From Senegalimassilia faecalis (GTDB lineage Bacteria > Actinomycetota > Coriobacteriia > Coriobacteriales > Eggerthellaceae): 64,000 bases of DNA. The translations under genes were made by a program, and so were the position numbers. Shown piece by piece: positions 15,852 to 24,603 of the stretch; the first letter of the stretch is position 1; each line of letters opens with the position of its first letter. Below the pieces are notes generated by a model. That model searched no databases. It was not told where the DNA came from and saw only the letters and a program-made list of their open reading frames with translations. Location: contig NZ_SDPW01000001.1 in the NCBI RefSeq assembly GCF_004135645.1, positions 1,550,001 to 1,614,000 on the forward strand. The letters are read 5' to 3'.

Positions 15852-16871
15852 ATGAAGCATTTCAAGCGCTTTGCGGCATGTTGCGCTGCGGTTGCGTGCG
15901 CGGCGGCCATGTTGCTTACGGCTGCGGGTTGCCAGCAGCAGCAGGAGCCCTATTCTCCCCCCGAGGCAACGCCGCAGGTCAGCAAGCCAACCATCGCGCA
16001 AGAGGGCGTGCTGCGCGTGGGCGTGAACGCCAGCAACGCGCCGCTGGCCGGGCAGCCTTCCTCTTCCACGAAAATCGTCGGCATCGATGTTGACATGGCG
16101 GCGGCGCTGGCCGATCAGCTGGGCCTGAAGCTTGAAGTCACCGATGTGGGAACCGAGGCAGCTTCTGCGTTGTCGTCGGGCAAGGTTGACCTGGTCATGG
16201 GCGTCAGCAAGGCCGATTCGTCCGCCACGTTCTGGACGTCGGACACGTACCTGCCCACGGCGGTTGCCCTGTTCGCGCAGTCGTCGAACTCCACGGTGCC
16301 CACGAACACCGCGGCCACGAAAATTGCCGCGCAGGTGTCGTCGAACAGCGCCTGGGCCGTGACGAACGAGTACGACGACAGCACCATCACCACCACCGAC
16401 GACCTGAAGAGCGCGTTCTCCTCCTTGCAGTCGGGCCAGGTGCAGTATGTGGCCGCCGATGCCGTGGTGGGCACGTACGTGGCGAACAACGCTGGCATGG
16501 ATGTGCACATGGTGGCGCTCATGCAGTCCGTCGGCGGGTACTCCGTGGGCGTGCTTGACGGAAACACCCAGCTCAAGCAGGCCGTTTCGAATGCACTTTC
16601 CGCACTGAACAGCAATGGCGTGGCTGCGGTCATTCAGAAGAAGTGGCTAGGCCAGAAAATGGACCTATCCAGCATTAAGCTGACGGCGGGCGCGCTTTCT
16701 TCAAGCGATAGCGAATCCGACAGCAAGGATTCCGGCAAGTCCGATACCGCTGCCGACACGGCAACCACCACCGACCCCGTTGCCGCGGCGCTTGCCGCCA
16801 CCACGGCCGGCCGGAATTCCTCCAGCACGGCTGCCAGCGATTCGGCAACTACTACGACTTCCACGAACTAG
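15852..16871 (+). CDS. Extracellular solute-binding lipoprotein, amino-acid type (SBP_bac_3)
   Basis: 339 residues from ATG 15852 behind GGAGGAAG. The signal peptide ends in a lipobox (LLTAAGC, Cys about residue 25), so the mature protein is lipid-anchored. The body has EGVLRVGVNASNAPLAG, then IVGIDVDMAAALADQLGLKLEV and KVDLVMGVSKADS, typical of periplasmic amino-acid binding proteins, and SNALSALNSNG with IQKKWLG near the end of the fold (about 260). After residue about 280 there is a Ser/Thr/Asp low-complexity tail of nearly 60 residues that family members usually lack. No permease or ATPase gene is beside it, so it may be a receptor or an orphan binding protein. A strong terminator follows. 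Confidence 0.85.
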   Translation: MKHFKRFAACCAAVACAAAMLLTAAGCQQQQEPYSPPEATPQVSKPTIAQEGVLRVGVNASNAPLAGQPSSSTKIVGIDVDMAAALADQLGLKLEVTDVGTEAASALSSGKVDLVMGVSKADSSATFWTSDTYLPTAVALFAQSSNSTVPTNTAATKIAAQVSSNSAWAVTNEYDDSTITTTDDLKSAFSSLQSGQVQYVAADAVVGTYVANNAGMDVHMVALMQSVGGYSVGVLDGNTQLKQAVSNALSALNSNGVAAVIQKKWLGQKMDLSSIKLTAGALSSSDSESDSKDSGKSDTAADTATTTDPVAAALAATTAGRNSSSTAASDSATTTTSTN

Positions 16872-16903
16872 CGGCAGGGCGCCAAGCGGCAACCTGCAAT
16901 CAC

Positions 16904-16932
16904 GCGGCCCTTGCGTACTTCGCAGGGGCCGC
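16904..16932 (+). terminator. Terminator after the binding-protein gene
   Basis: A 12-bp stem, GCGGCCCTTGCG (16904-16915) against CGCAGGGGCCGC (16921-16932) with one T-G pair, followed by TTTGCGTTT. Confidence 0.8.
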
Positions 16933-16987
16933 TTTGCGTTTGGGCGCGCTATTGCGTAGCGAATTCGTGTACGCTGGCGAACGCGCC

Positions 16988-17018
16988 TTGACCTGAAGCC
17001 AGCTTCAGGTTGTGTAAT
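16988..17018 (+). promoter_or_regulatory. MerR-type promoter with operator upstream of the larB-larC fusion
   Basis: TTGACC (16988-16993) and TGTAAT (17013-17018) are separated by 19 bp. A perfect 9-bp dyad, ACCTGAAGC-CA-GCTTCAGGT (16991-17010), starts at the end of the -35 and fills most of the spacer. Overlong spacers with such a centred dyad are the hallmark of MerR-family activation (SoxR, CueR, ZntR types). No MerR gene is in the window. Confidence 0.6.
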
Positions 17019-17065
17019 ATTCACGAAAGCATAGTGAAGCGATTGATGATAGGGAAGGGAACGGC

Positions 17066-18433
17066 TTGGACGAACGGCGGATGCGCGAAATGCTTGAACG
17101 CGTGGCGGCAGGCGAGCTTACGCCTGAATTGGCGGAAGGAATGCTTGCGGGGCAGGGCTTCACCGACTTGGATTTTGCGAAGGTTGATACGCAGCGTGCG
17201 GCGCGCACGGGCGCAGGCGAGGTGGTGTACGGCGCAGGCAAAACGGCCGAGCAAATCGCCAAGATTTGCCGCGCGCTTGCTGCGGCTGGTCAGCTATGCG
17301 TGCTGGTAACGCGGCTTGACGCAGAAAAAGCCCGCGAAGTTGATTGCCTTCTGGCGCAAGCCGATGACGAAGCGCCCGCCGGCCTTGCATTCGAGTATCG
17401 TCCCATTCCTAAGCTGGGCATTTACGGTGCCATTCCCGCGCCTGCGCGCGCAAGCTACGTTGCCGTGGCGTGCGCCGGCACCAGTGACCTTTACTGCGCC
17501 GAAGAGGCGGCCGTCACGGCCGAGGTGCTTGGCTCGCGCGTGGTGCGCCTGTACGACGTGGGCGTAGCCGGCATTCACCGGCTGCTTGCGCATGCGGACG
17601 ACCTTGCGGGCGCCGCGGCCATCGTGGCAGTGGCCGGCATGGAGGGCGCGCTTGCAAGCGTGGTGGGCGGCATGGCGAAATGTCCGGTCATCGCGGTGCC
17701 CACATCGGTGGGCTACGGCGCCAGCTTCAACGGGCTGGCCGCGCTTCTGGCCATGCTGAACTCGTGCGCCTCGGGCGTTTCCGTTGTGAACATCGACAAC
17801 GGTTTCGGGGCGGGCTATCAGGCTCATATGATCGAATCGGCGTGCGGAGTCGCGCGCGAAGAAAGGGGCGGCGCCATGAACACGCTGCGTTGGAATTTGT
17901 CGGAGAACGCCACGCGCGCTCAACTTCTGGGTGACACGCTGTTGCAGTTACCGGAAGGTGCGCGCGAACAGCTTGAGCAGGCGGCGGCCGCCGCGGGCGT
18001 GCCCGAGCGGCACCACCACAATATCGGCGAAGTGCTGGCCACCATCGATACGCTGGCCGTAAGCGACCGCGTGAAGGCCGACTTGCGAGCGGTGTACACC
18101 ATCCTGGCTGAGGCCGAGGCCGCGGCGCACGGTTGCGCGGTTGGCGAAACGCACTTCCATGAGGTGGGAGACGGCGCGCGCATCCGCAACACGTTGCTGC
18201 TGTGTCTGGCCATCGAGCAGGCAAACCCGCAGCGTATTGTGGCAACGCCGGCGCAAACGGGCGAAGGCACGGTGATGTGCGCTCACGGCGAGCTGGCCAT
18301 TCCCGCGCCGGCCACGGCGGCCATCATCGCGCGCGGCATCCCCACGGCCACCCGCAAACTACCCGGTGAACGCATGACCCCCACCAGCGCCGCCATCATC
18401 CTGCACTTCGTGGACGAGTTCGCGGGGGAATAG
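17066..18433 (+). CDS. LarB-LarC fusion protein, nickel-pincer cofactor biosynthesis
   Basis: 455 residues from TTG 17066, preceded by AGGGAAGGGA. Residues 1-260 match LarB: an N-terminal helix bundle (LERVAAGELTPELAEGML), then the AIR-carboxylase-like fold with CAGTSDLYCAEEAAVTAEVLG, YDVGVAGIHRLL, VAVAGMEGALASVV and PTSVGYGASFNGLAALLAML. LarB carboxylates and hydrolyses nicotinate adenine dinucleotide. From about 272 the chain matches LarC, the nickel-inserting enzyme: HHHNIGEVL, LAEAEAAAHG, THFHEVGDGARI, then AHGELAIPAPATAAII and a GERMTPTSAA ending. The LarC part is about 180 residues, close to the N-terminal half of LarC, and its first segment is shortened. LarA and LarE are not in the window. 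Fusion of the two steps in one chain is unusual to me. Confidence 0.8.
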   Translation: MDERRMREMLERVAAGELTPELAEGMLAGQGFTDLDFAKVDTQRAARTGAGEVVYGAGKTAEQIAKICRALAAAGQLCVLVTRLDAEKAREVDCLLAQADDEAPAGLAFEYRPIPKLGIYGAIPAPARASYVAVACAGTSDLYCAEEAAVTAEVLGSRVVRLYDVGVAGIHRLLAHADDLAGAAAIVAVAGMEGALASVVGGMAKCPVIAVPTSVGYGASFNGLAALLAMLNSCASGVSVVNIDNGFGAGYQAHMIESACGVAREERGGAMNTLRWNLSENATRAQLLGDTLLQLPEGAREQLEQAAAAAGVPERHHHNIGEVLATIDTLAVSDRVKADLRAVYTILAEAEAAAHGCAVGETHFHEVGDGARIRNTLLLCLAIEQANPQRIVATPAQTGEGTVMCAHGELAIPAPATAAIIARGIPTATRKLPGERMTPTSAAIILHFVDEFAGE

Positions 18434-18451
18434 CGGAAGCAAGCTCAACGA

Positions 18452-18462
18452 ACCCCCCCCCC
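18452..18462. repeat. Homopolymeric C tract
   Basis: About ten C in a row in the intergenic gap after larB-larC and just before the terminator. Such tracts can slip, but this one is outside any gene. Confidence 0.7.
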
Positions 18463-18470
18463 GCACGCAA

Positions 18471-18507
18471 AAGCGCCCCGCATTCCGTTCGGGAATGCGG
18501 GGCGCTT
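18471..18507. terminator. Strong bidirectional terminator between larBC and the M16C protease
   Basis: A perfect 16-bp stem, AAGCGCCCCGCATTCC (18471-18486) against 18492-18507, with a GTTCG loop. T-runs are on the minus side (CTTTTGCG). It separates two convergent genes. Confidence 0.85.
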
Positions 18508-18556
18508 GCTATCTCGCCTCATCCAGCTTGTCAACCAGCTTCGCCAGTCGAACTCG

Positions 18557-21556
18557 TTACTCGTTCAGCAAATCCACCACGTGCAGGTCGGCCTTGGCGC
18601 TCTCGATGATGTCTTTGTTGCCGAACACGCACAGGGCGCCCTTCGCCAGCACGCCTTCGATGGTGCCGGCCAGCTGGTGCAGCTGCTCGGGCGTGGTGTC
18701 GATCATCTGCTGGCGCGTCTCGGGGCGCGCCTCGGGGCTGCGGCGGCTGAAGAAATCGCCGTCCTGGCGGCGCACCAGCATGCGCGCCTTCAGCGGCGTG
18801 TCGAACCCGGCCACGGTGCTGACGATGTAGCCGTCCATCTCCTCGCGCGTGGGCTCGAACGCCGCCAGCCATGCGGGCGTAGCGTTCATGCGCGCAAGCG
18901 TCTCGTCGAGGTGCGGGTCGCGGTACGAATAGAAGCGCACGGTGCCCGAGCGCACAGCCTGGAACCCGGCGCCGTACGCGCCTCCCTTCACGCGCACCTC
19001 GTTCCACAGGTAGTCGTACGACAGCACGCGCGACGCGATCTGCCACGCGCCCGTGTACGGCGCGCCGAGCGCGCGGCGGTCGTAGCCGCAGGCCACGTAG
19101 CACACGTCGGTGGGCACGATGAACGCCTCGTTGAGCACCTTCGGCTCGGGAACCGCAAGCGCGGCCGCCGGGCGCTCGCTTTCGGGCGCGCAAATGTCCG
19201 CGCACTCCCAGAAGCGGTCGAACTCGGCATCGCCGCCGGCAAACGACATGGTAAGGTTTTCGGCGCCAAACAGCTTGTGCGACACTTCACCCAGGCGTTT
19301 CACCAGATCATCGGCTCGTTCGTCGAAATGCTCCAGCAAATCTTTCAGGAACTGGTAGAAGCCCACGCCGCCAAGCTGCTGGCGCACCACGCTTGTCGGC
19401 AGGAAGTACGACGTCAGGCGCGCCATGGCTGCCGAGTGCCCCGCGTTCGCGAAGCTTTGCTCCATGCCGATGCGGCGCTGCTTGAGCGCGTCGCGGATCT
19501 TGCCCGTGTCAGTAAACTGCGTGGACGCCAGAATCTCGCCCGGCAGCTTCGCCAGCCACTCGATGTTCTCCGCCAGCGCTGACGCGCCCGCCACGAACAC
19601 GGGACGGAACGTGGCCGGGTCGGCTTCGTCTTCGTAAATCTCGCAGAACACCGAGAAGTTGCCCAGCTTGCCGTTCGTGAGCGTGTCGATCTCGGACGCA
19701 GTGTGCGAACCCGTGGCCAGCTTGCCCAGCACGATGCTCAGCACGGCCGCGTACGGCAGGTCTTCGAACGCAAGCGCGCTCATGTCGAAGTAGCGGTAGG
19801 CGTACGCCAACCCGCGCGTGGGCAGCGTATGACGAATGCACGGCACCGGCGTTCCCTCCACCAGGCCATATGCGGGTTCCACGGGCGCCGGGCCAATGTC
19901 GGCCACCGTCAGCTGCGGCAGCGTTGCCAGCGCCTCAGGCGAATCGGGCGTCTCCTGCAGGCGGCGCAGTTCGGCCACCTCGGCCTCAATGCGCGCGAAA
20001 TCCTCGGGCGCAAAGCCCTCGGCCACGGCTGCCAGGCGCGCGGCCTCGCCGTCGTCGGCCTGCTTGACCGGGACCACTTCCACCTCGGCCATGTGGCGGC
20101 TTTCCAAAAACACGCTGCGGATAAGCTCCTCGAAATACCCCTGGTCAAGCGCGCGGCGCAGGTAAGCGAAGTCGTCCTCGTAGCGCAGGTACGTGGTAGC
20201 CAGCGCATCGTCGTACAGCCACCCGCACAGCGCCGACATGGTCAGCGCAACGCCGTCTGCCACGCCGAAGTCGCGCTCGCGCATGACGAACTCGGCGCGC
20301 GACAACGACGCCTCCACCAGCGCATGGTCAAGCCCGCCCGCGGCCAGGCGCGAAAGCTCGTCGTTCACCACGGTGCGGAACCGCTTGCGTGCGTCTTCGC
20401 CCAGCCCGCGCAGCTGGATGACCGCGAACGGCTGCTGCACGGAATCGGCCAGGTAAGCTTGCACGTCGCCGGCCAGGCCCGCATCCAGAAGCGCGCGCTT
20501 CAGCGGCGCCTCGTTGCTGCCGGCGATGGCGTCAAGCAGGATGTCGCAGGCCACGATGCGCGTGCGCTCGCGCACGTGCCCGATAACGTAGCCCAGCCCC
20601 ATGCAGGCGTTTTCCGGCGCGGTTGCCATGGTGCGGCGAACGCCCAGCGCGCACACGGGCGCCTGCTCGGGCAACGTGCGCGGTTCAAGCGGCGCCAGTC
20701 CGGCCGCCGCGCGCTCGGCAGCGCGTTTCGCCTGTTCAGCAGCCACCGGCGTCAGGTAGCGCTCGTCCAAAAACGCCAGCATACGGTTCAAATCCACGTT
20801 GCCGTACAGCGTTAGGTAGCTGTTGTCCAGGCGGTAGTGGCGCTCGTGCTCTTCCAGGTAGTGCTCGTAGGTTAGCGTGGGGATAGCCTCGGGCGTGCCG
20901 CCGGACTCGAACGCATACGGCGTGTCGGGGAACAGGCTTGCCTGCAGCTGGTCGTACAGCACGCTGGACGCATCGGACAGCGCGCCTTTCATCTCGTTGT
21001 ACACCACGCCGTTGTACGTAAGCTGCGGCCGCGCCGCCGCCTCGGCGCCGGTTCCTTCGCTATCTGCGCCCGCTTCGCCTTCGCCAGCCTCATCGGCCGC
21101 CACCAGCTCGTAGTGCCAGCCTTCCTGCTCGAACACCTGGCGCTTGCGGTAGATATCGGGGTGCAGCACGGCGTCCATGTACACGTCGGCCAGGTTCATG
21201 AGGTCCTGGTCGTTCGTGGACGCGACGGGGTATAGCGTTTTGTCGCCGAACGTCATGGCGTTTAAAAACGTTTGCATGCTGGTTTTCAGCAGGTTGACGA
21301 ACGGCTCTTTGACCGGGAATTTCTCCGATCCGCACAGTACGGAATGCTCCAGGATGTGAAACACCCCCGTGTCGTCGGCCGGCGGCGTGCGAAACGCGAT
21401 GGAGAATGCCTTGTTGTCGTCGGCGTTTTGCAGGTACAGCAGCTTCGCGCCGCTGACGTTGTGCAAAAGCGTGTACGCCGTGCCGTCGATTTCGGGCAGC
21501 GGCTCGGCCGTGAGCACGGTAAACCCGTGCAGGTTCTGTCCTTGGACCAGGTCCAT
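18557..21556 (-). CDS. M16C zinc metalloprotease (presequence protease / Cym1 type)
   Basis: 999 residues from ATG 21556, with AAAGGCGG upstream; the open frame runs about 59 codons further but without a site. The inverted zinc motif HILEH is at residues 67-71, inside GVFHILEHSVLCGSEKFP, followed by the M16C signature NLLKTSMQTFLNAMTFGDKTLYPVAS. The length and the split into two M16 halves joined by a helical linker fit the single-chain M16C family, which degrades peptides in a closed chamber. The second half has no active HxxEH, as expected. No signal peptide is seen, so a cytoplasmic role in peptide turnover is likely. It is convergent with larBC and divergent from the small membrane protein gene at 21748. 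Confidence 0.9.
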   Translation of the reverse strand: MDLVQGQNLHGFTVLTAEPLPEIDGTAYTLLHNVSGAKLLYLQNADDNKAFSIAFRTPPADDTGVFHILEHSVLCGSEKFPVKEPFVNLLKTSMQTFLNAMTFGDKTLYPVASTNDQDLMNLADVYMDAVLHPDIYRKRQVFEQEGWHYELVAADEAGEGEAGADSEGTGAEAAARPQLTYNGVVYNEMKGALSDASSVLYDQLQASLFPDTPYAFESGGTPEAIPTLTYEHYLEEHERHYRLDNSYLTLYGNVDLNRMLAFLDERYLTPVAAEQAKRAAERAAAGLAPLEPRTLPEQAPVCALGVRRTMATAPENACMGLGYVIGHVRERTRIVACDILLDAIAGSNEAPLKRALLDAGLAGDVQAYLADSVQQPFAVIQLRGLGEDARKRFRTVVNDELSRLAAGGLDHALVEASLSRAEFVMRERDFGVADGVALTMSALCGWLYDDALATTYLRYEDDFAYLRRALDQGYFEELIRSVFLESRHMAEVEVVPVKQADDGEAARLAAVAEGFAPEDFARIEAEVAELRRLQETPDSPEALATLPQLTVADIGPAPVEPAYGLVEGTPVPCIRHTLPTRGLAYAYRYFDMSALAFEDLPYAAVLSIVLGKLATGSHTASEIDTLTNGKLGNFSVFCEIYEDEADPATFRPVFVAGASALAENIEWLAKLPGEILASTQFTDTGKIRDALKQRRIGMEQSFANAGHSAAMARLTSYFLPTSVVRQQLGGVGFYQFLKDLLEHFDERADDLVKRLGEVSHKLFGAENLTMSFAGGDAEFDRFWECADICAPESERPAAALAVPEPKVLNEAFIVPTDVCYVACGYDRRALGAPYTGAWQIASRVLSYDYLWNEVRVKGGAYGAGFQAVRSGTVRFYSYRDPHLDETLARMNATPAWLAAFEPTREEMDGYIVSTVAGFDTPLKARMLVRRQDGDFFSRRSPEARPETRQQMIDTTPEQLHQLAGTIEGVLAKGALCVFGNKDIIESAKADLHVVDLLNE

Positions 21557-21747
21557 GAAGACCGCCTTTCTTACTAATGTATGGCGTTGTTGCATGGCGC
21601 TATTGTCGCACAACGGCCGCGCCCCGCGCCGCGCGTTGCCGGCGCTCCGTGGTTTTTCTCGCGCACGCGCGGGCCCGGCGCGGCTATCCGATATAATCAG
21701 CGGGTAAACGCAGACGGCAAGCAAGCAAAGCAAGGCAGGAGGCCCCC

Positions 21748-22146
21748 GTGGCGGACGACAAGCGCTTTTCCCACATCACGGTGAATGCCGGCGAAGACGA
21801 TGACGTGGTCATTCAGGCAGGCGCGTACGCCACAACGCCCCAGGTGCAGGCCGAAGCTGTCGAAGAAATGCCTGCTGACCAGGCGCAATGGAAAGCCGAA
21901 GCGCCGTCTGGCGAAAGCGAGCCCGTTTACGAGCCCGAGCCGGAACCCGCGTCTGAGCCCGCGAGTGCTTTCGAGTCCAAGCCCGCAGCGCCCCAGCACG
22001 CCGCTCGCCCGGCCGACGACTACAACGAGCAAACGCTCGAGGACCTGGAAGCCGGCCCCATGTCGGGCATGCAGAAGGCCGTGCTTGCCGGCGTGGCCAT
22101 CATCATCGTGGCGGCCATCGTGTACTTCACGTGCTTCATGCACTAG
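21748..22146 (+). CDS. Small acidic tail-anchored membrane protein, family unknown
   Basis: 132 residues from GTG 21748, behind AGGAGG. The first 105 residues are acidic and disordered in appearance (Pro/Glu/Ser/Ala rich; PVYEPEPEPASEPAS). The C-terminus is one membrane segment (about 109-130: AVLAGVAIIIVAAIVYF) with only two residues after it, so the protein is probably anchored with its tail inside. It is followed 24 bp later by a second anchored protein and then the mre cluster. I do not recognise a family. A scaffold role near the cell-shape machinery is only a guess from position. Confidence 0.65.
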   Translation: MADDKRFSHITVNAGEDDDVVIQAGAYATTPQVQAEAVEEMPADQAQWKAEAPSGESEPVYEPEPEPASEPASAFESKPAAPQHAARPADDYNEQTLEDLEAGPMSGMQKAVLAGVAIIIVAAIVYFTCFMH

Positions 22147-22170
22147 TTGCAGCAATAGGAAGGTGAGACC

Positions 22171-23322
22171 ATGTCTAAACACAGCTTCAACGTAGCCCGT
22201 GGCGCTCGCAAAGAACAACCTGATCAAGATACGTCGCTTGGCCTGACCGAGGCGTTCGCGCCCATCGGTGCCGGTGGCAGCTTCGCCGACAACGGCACGG
22301 TCGATGGCGACACGAACCTGGGCCTGACCGAAGCGTTCGCGCCCGTGCCCGCCAGCCACGGCGCGCACGCGGGCGGTTTCAAGTACCAGGGCGACACCAG
22401 CGAAGACTACGCCGACCCGGTGGAAAGCTTAGAGCCGCGCGACGAGCCCGTGTTCGGCGACGAGATTCCCGCTCCCGCGCCCGACCCCGTGCACGTGCGC
22501 GGCAAGCACGGCCGCGTGGCCGCGGTGGTGGAAGAGCATCCGCACCTGAAGAAGTCGCGCCGCGTGCGCAAGGTGCTGGTGGTCATTGTGGTGCTGCTAA
22601 TCGCGCTCATCTGCGCGCTGGGCTATTACGCCTGGCAGCTGGCTAACGAGTCCAGCCGCGCCATGGTGCAGCAAACCCAGGCGCAGCAGCAGTCCACCGA
22701 CGTGGGCAACCTGTCGCAGGATAATTCCGGCAAGGACGCCGCGTCGGCCACGGCGAAGAAAACCGAGGTGCCCAACCTGGCCAGCGTGCTGGGCATGACG
22801 CAGGACCAGGCCGTTGAGCAGCTGAAACACGGCGCTACCGTCACGTCCAGCAAAGACGTGAACGAAGAGGGCAACGCCGTGAAGAAAAGCGTCACCATCG
22901 CGCTGACCACCGAGCCCGCCGATACGCGTTCCGGCACGCCCAGCGTGTACCTGGGCTTGAACGAGGACGGCAAGATCATCCAGGCGGGCTATTCCGCGGC
23001 CACCGCGTCGCTGGGATACGGGTCGCTCAGCTTCGCCGATGCGGTGAAGAACGAGCACGTGGTGGAAAAGACGCTGCGCGACGCGGGCGTGCCCGTGGTC
23101 GATGGCGCGGCCACGCTGCCCACCGACAAGACGGCGTACTCCACGTACGCCACCGACGGCACCACGCTGGTGAAGGAGAACTGCTCGTTCAGCGGCCAGG
23201 TGGACATCAACGGCGCGTCGCACGACTGGTCAAGCGTGCTGCTGTACGACTACAGCACAGCCAACGCCTCCGGCAACCTAGCCGACACCATCCGCATCAT
23301 CTACATCTACGTGAACGCCTAA
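22171..23322 (+). CDS. Single-pass membrane protein with duplicated LGLTEAFAP motif and PASTA-like segment
   Basis: 383 residues from ATG 22171 behind GGAAGGTGAG. The cytoplasmic N-terminal part contains the same short motif twice, SLGLTEAFAP (about 22-31) and NLGLTEAFAP (about 50-59), suggesting a repeated docking site. One membrane helix follows at about 133-155 after a basic stretch. The outside part begins with a Gln/Ser-rich linker and a VPNLASVLGMTQDQAVEQL segment (about 192) like the start of a PASTA repeat, then an unrecognised domain of about 170 residues. PASTA repeats bind cell-wall material in Ser/Thr kinases and PBPs. The gene lies directly upstream of mreB, with a possible terminator in between. 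Confidence 0.65.
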   Translation: MSKHSFNVARGARKEQPDQDTSLGLTEAFAPIGAGGSFADNGTVDGDTNLGLTEAFAPVPASHGAHAGGFKYQGDTSEDYADPVESLEPRDEPVFGDEIPAPAPDPVHVRGKHGRVAAVVEEHPHLKKSRRVRKVLVVIVVLLIALICALGYYAWQLANESSRAMVQQTQAQQQSTDVGNLSQDNSGKDAASATAKKTEVPNLASVLGMTQDQAVEQLKHGATVTSSKDVNEEGNAVKKSVTIALTTEPADTRSGTPSVYLGLNEDGKIIQAGYSAATASLGYGSLSFADAVKNEHVVEKTLRDAGVPVVDGAATLPTDKTAYSTYATDGTTLVKENCSFSGQVDINGASHDWSSVLLYDYSTANASGNLADTIRIIYIYVNA

Positions 23323-23356
23323 CCGCGCAAACGCAGTAAAAGGTGAACGTGCTTGA

Positions 23357-23392
23357 AAGAGCGCTTGTGACCGCACGGTTGCGAGCGCTCTT
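23357..23392 (+). terminator. Hairpin between the PASTA-like gene and mreB
   Basis: AAGAGCGCT (23357-23365) pairs with AGCGCTCTT (23384-23392). The tail is T-rich but not a clean run. A TAGAAT hexamer at 23489-23494 may be the -10 of the mreB promoter. Confidence 0.45.
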
Positions 23393-23532
23393 GCTGTTGC
23401 TTGGCGCACATATCGCGGGGAAAATGCTTAATGCGTGTCCCTGATGGATTTCCTTGCGCATGTGATGAGGGCGCAAATGCCCTGTGCTAGAATCGGGTTT
23501 CACTAGAAACGTAGCACAAGGGGTTTGCCTAA

Positions 23533-24588
23533 ATGTCATTCTTGGATTTTTTCTCGGGGCTCACTGGCCAGATGTCGTGTGACATGGCCATTGACCTTGG
23601 CACCGCGAATACCCTGGTCGCCATCCCGGGCGAGGGCATTGTGGTCAACGAGCCTTCCGTTGTGGCTATCGAGAAAAGCACGCATCGCGTGTTGGCCGTC
23701 GGCCACGAAGCCAAGAACATGATCAACCATACGCCCGACGCATTTTCCGCCGAGCATCCGCTGCATGACGGCGTGGTGGCCGATTACGACGTCACCGAGG
23801 CCATGATCAGCGCATTCATCAACAAGGCCGCGCCGCGCAAGTACCCGTGGCAGGCCAAGCCGCGCATCGTCATCTGCATTCCGTGCGGCGCAACCTCCGT
23901 GGAGAAGCGCGCCGTGTTCGAAGCGGCCGTGCAGGCGGGCGCGCGCCAAGCATACCTGATCGAGGAACCCATGGCCGCCGCCATGGGCGCCGACCTGCCC
24001 GTCACCGAGCCTACCGGCTCCATGGTGGTGGACATCGGCGGCGGCACCACCGAGGTGGCCGTCATCTCGCTTGGCGGCATCGTCACGTCTTCCAGCCTGC
24101 GCTTGGCCGGCAACCGCATGGACGAGGCCATCGCCATGCACCTGCGCGACCTTCTGGGCATCAAGATCGGCGAGCGTACGGCCGAGATCATCAAAATCAA
24201 AATCGGCTCCATCCTGCCGTTCGAGGACGGCCGCGAACGTGACATGATCATCTCCGGTCAGGACGTCATCACCGAGCAGCCCAAGGAAGTCACCATCCAG
24301 TCCGAGGACGTGCGCCAGGCGCTTATCGCCCCGTGCGAGGAAATGGTGGTGCACATCAAGGAAACGTTCAAGAAAACGAACCCTGACCTGGCCTCCGACA
24401 TCATCCAGAACGGCATCCTGCTTACGGGCGGCGGCGGACTTCTTTCCGGTTTGGACCGCTACCTTACCGACAAGCTGGAAATTCCCGTGTGGGTAAGCGA
24501 AACGGCGCTGACGAACGTGGTTATGGGTTGCCTGAAGGTTCTTGAGACCCCGCAGGCGCTCAAGCAGACGCTCATGCGCTCGAAATAG
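23533..24588 (+). CDS. mreB: Rod-shape protein MreB (actin-like ATPase)
   Basis: 351 residues, the usual length. The actin-fold ATP motifs are present: MAIDLGTANTLV (about 18-29), the phosphate-2 loop VVDIGGGTTEVAVIS (about 162), and the adenosine loop LLTGGGGLLSG (about 302). MreB polymerises under the membrane and directs the elongation machinery. The N-terminal MSFLDFFSGL sequence is amphipathic and suits membrane binding. It begins a run of mreB, mreC, mreD, pbp2 and rodA with gaps of 3-17 bp, so all five are probably one transcript. Confidence 0.97.
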   Translation: MSFLDFFSGLTGQMSCDMAIDLGTANTLVAIPGEGIVVNEPSVVAIEKSTHRVLAVGHEAKNMINHTPDAFSAEHPLHDGVVADYDVTEAMISAFINKAAPRKYPWQAKPRIVICIPCGATSVEKRAVFEAAVQAGARQAYLIEEPMAAAMGADLPVTEPTGSMVVDIGGGTTEVAVISLGGIVTSSSLRLAGNRMDEAIAMHLRDLLGIKIGERTAEIIKIKIGSILPFEDGRERDMIISGQDVITEQPKEVTIQSEDVRQALIAPCEEMVVHIKETFKKTNPDLASDIIQNGILLTGGGGLLSGLDRYLTDKLEIPVWVSETALTNVVMGCLKVLETPQALKQTLMRSK

Positions 24589-24603
24589 GACAAGCCTTAG
24601 GTT

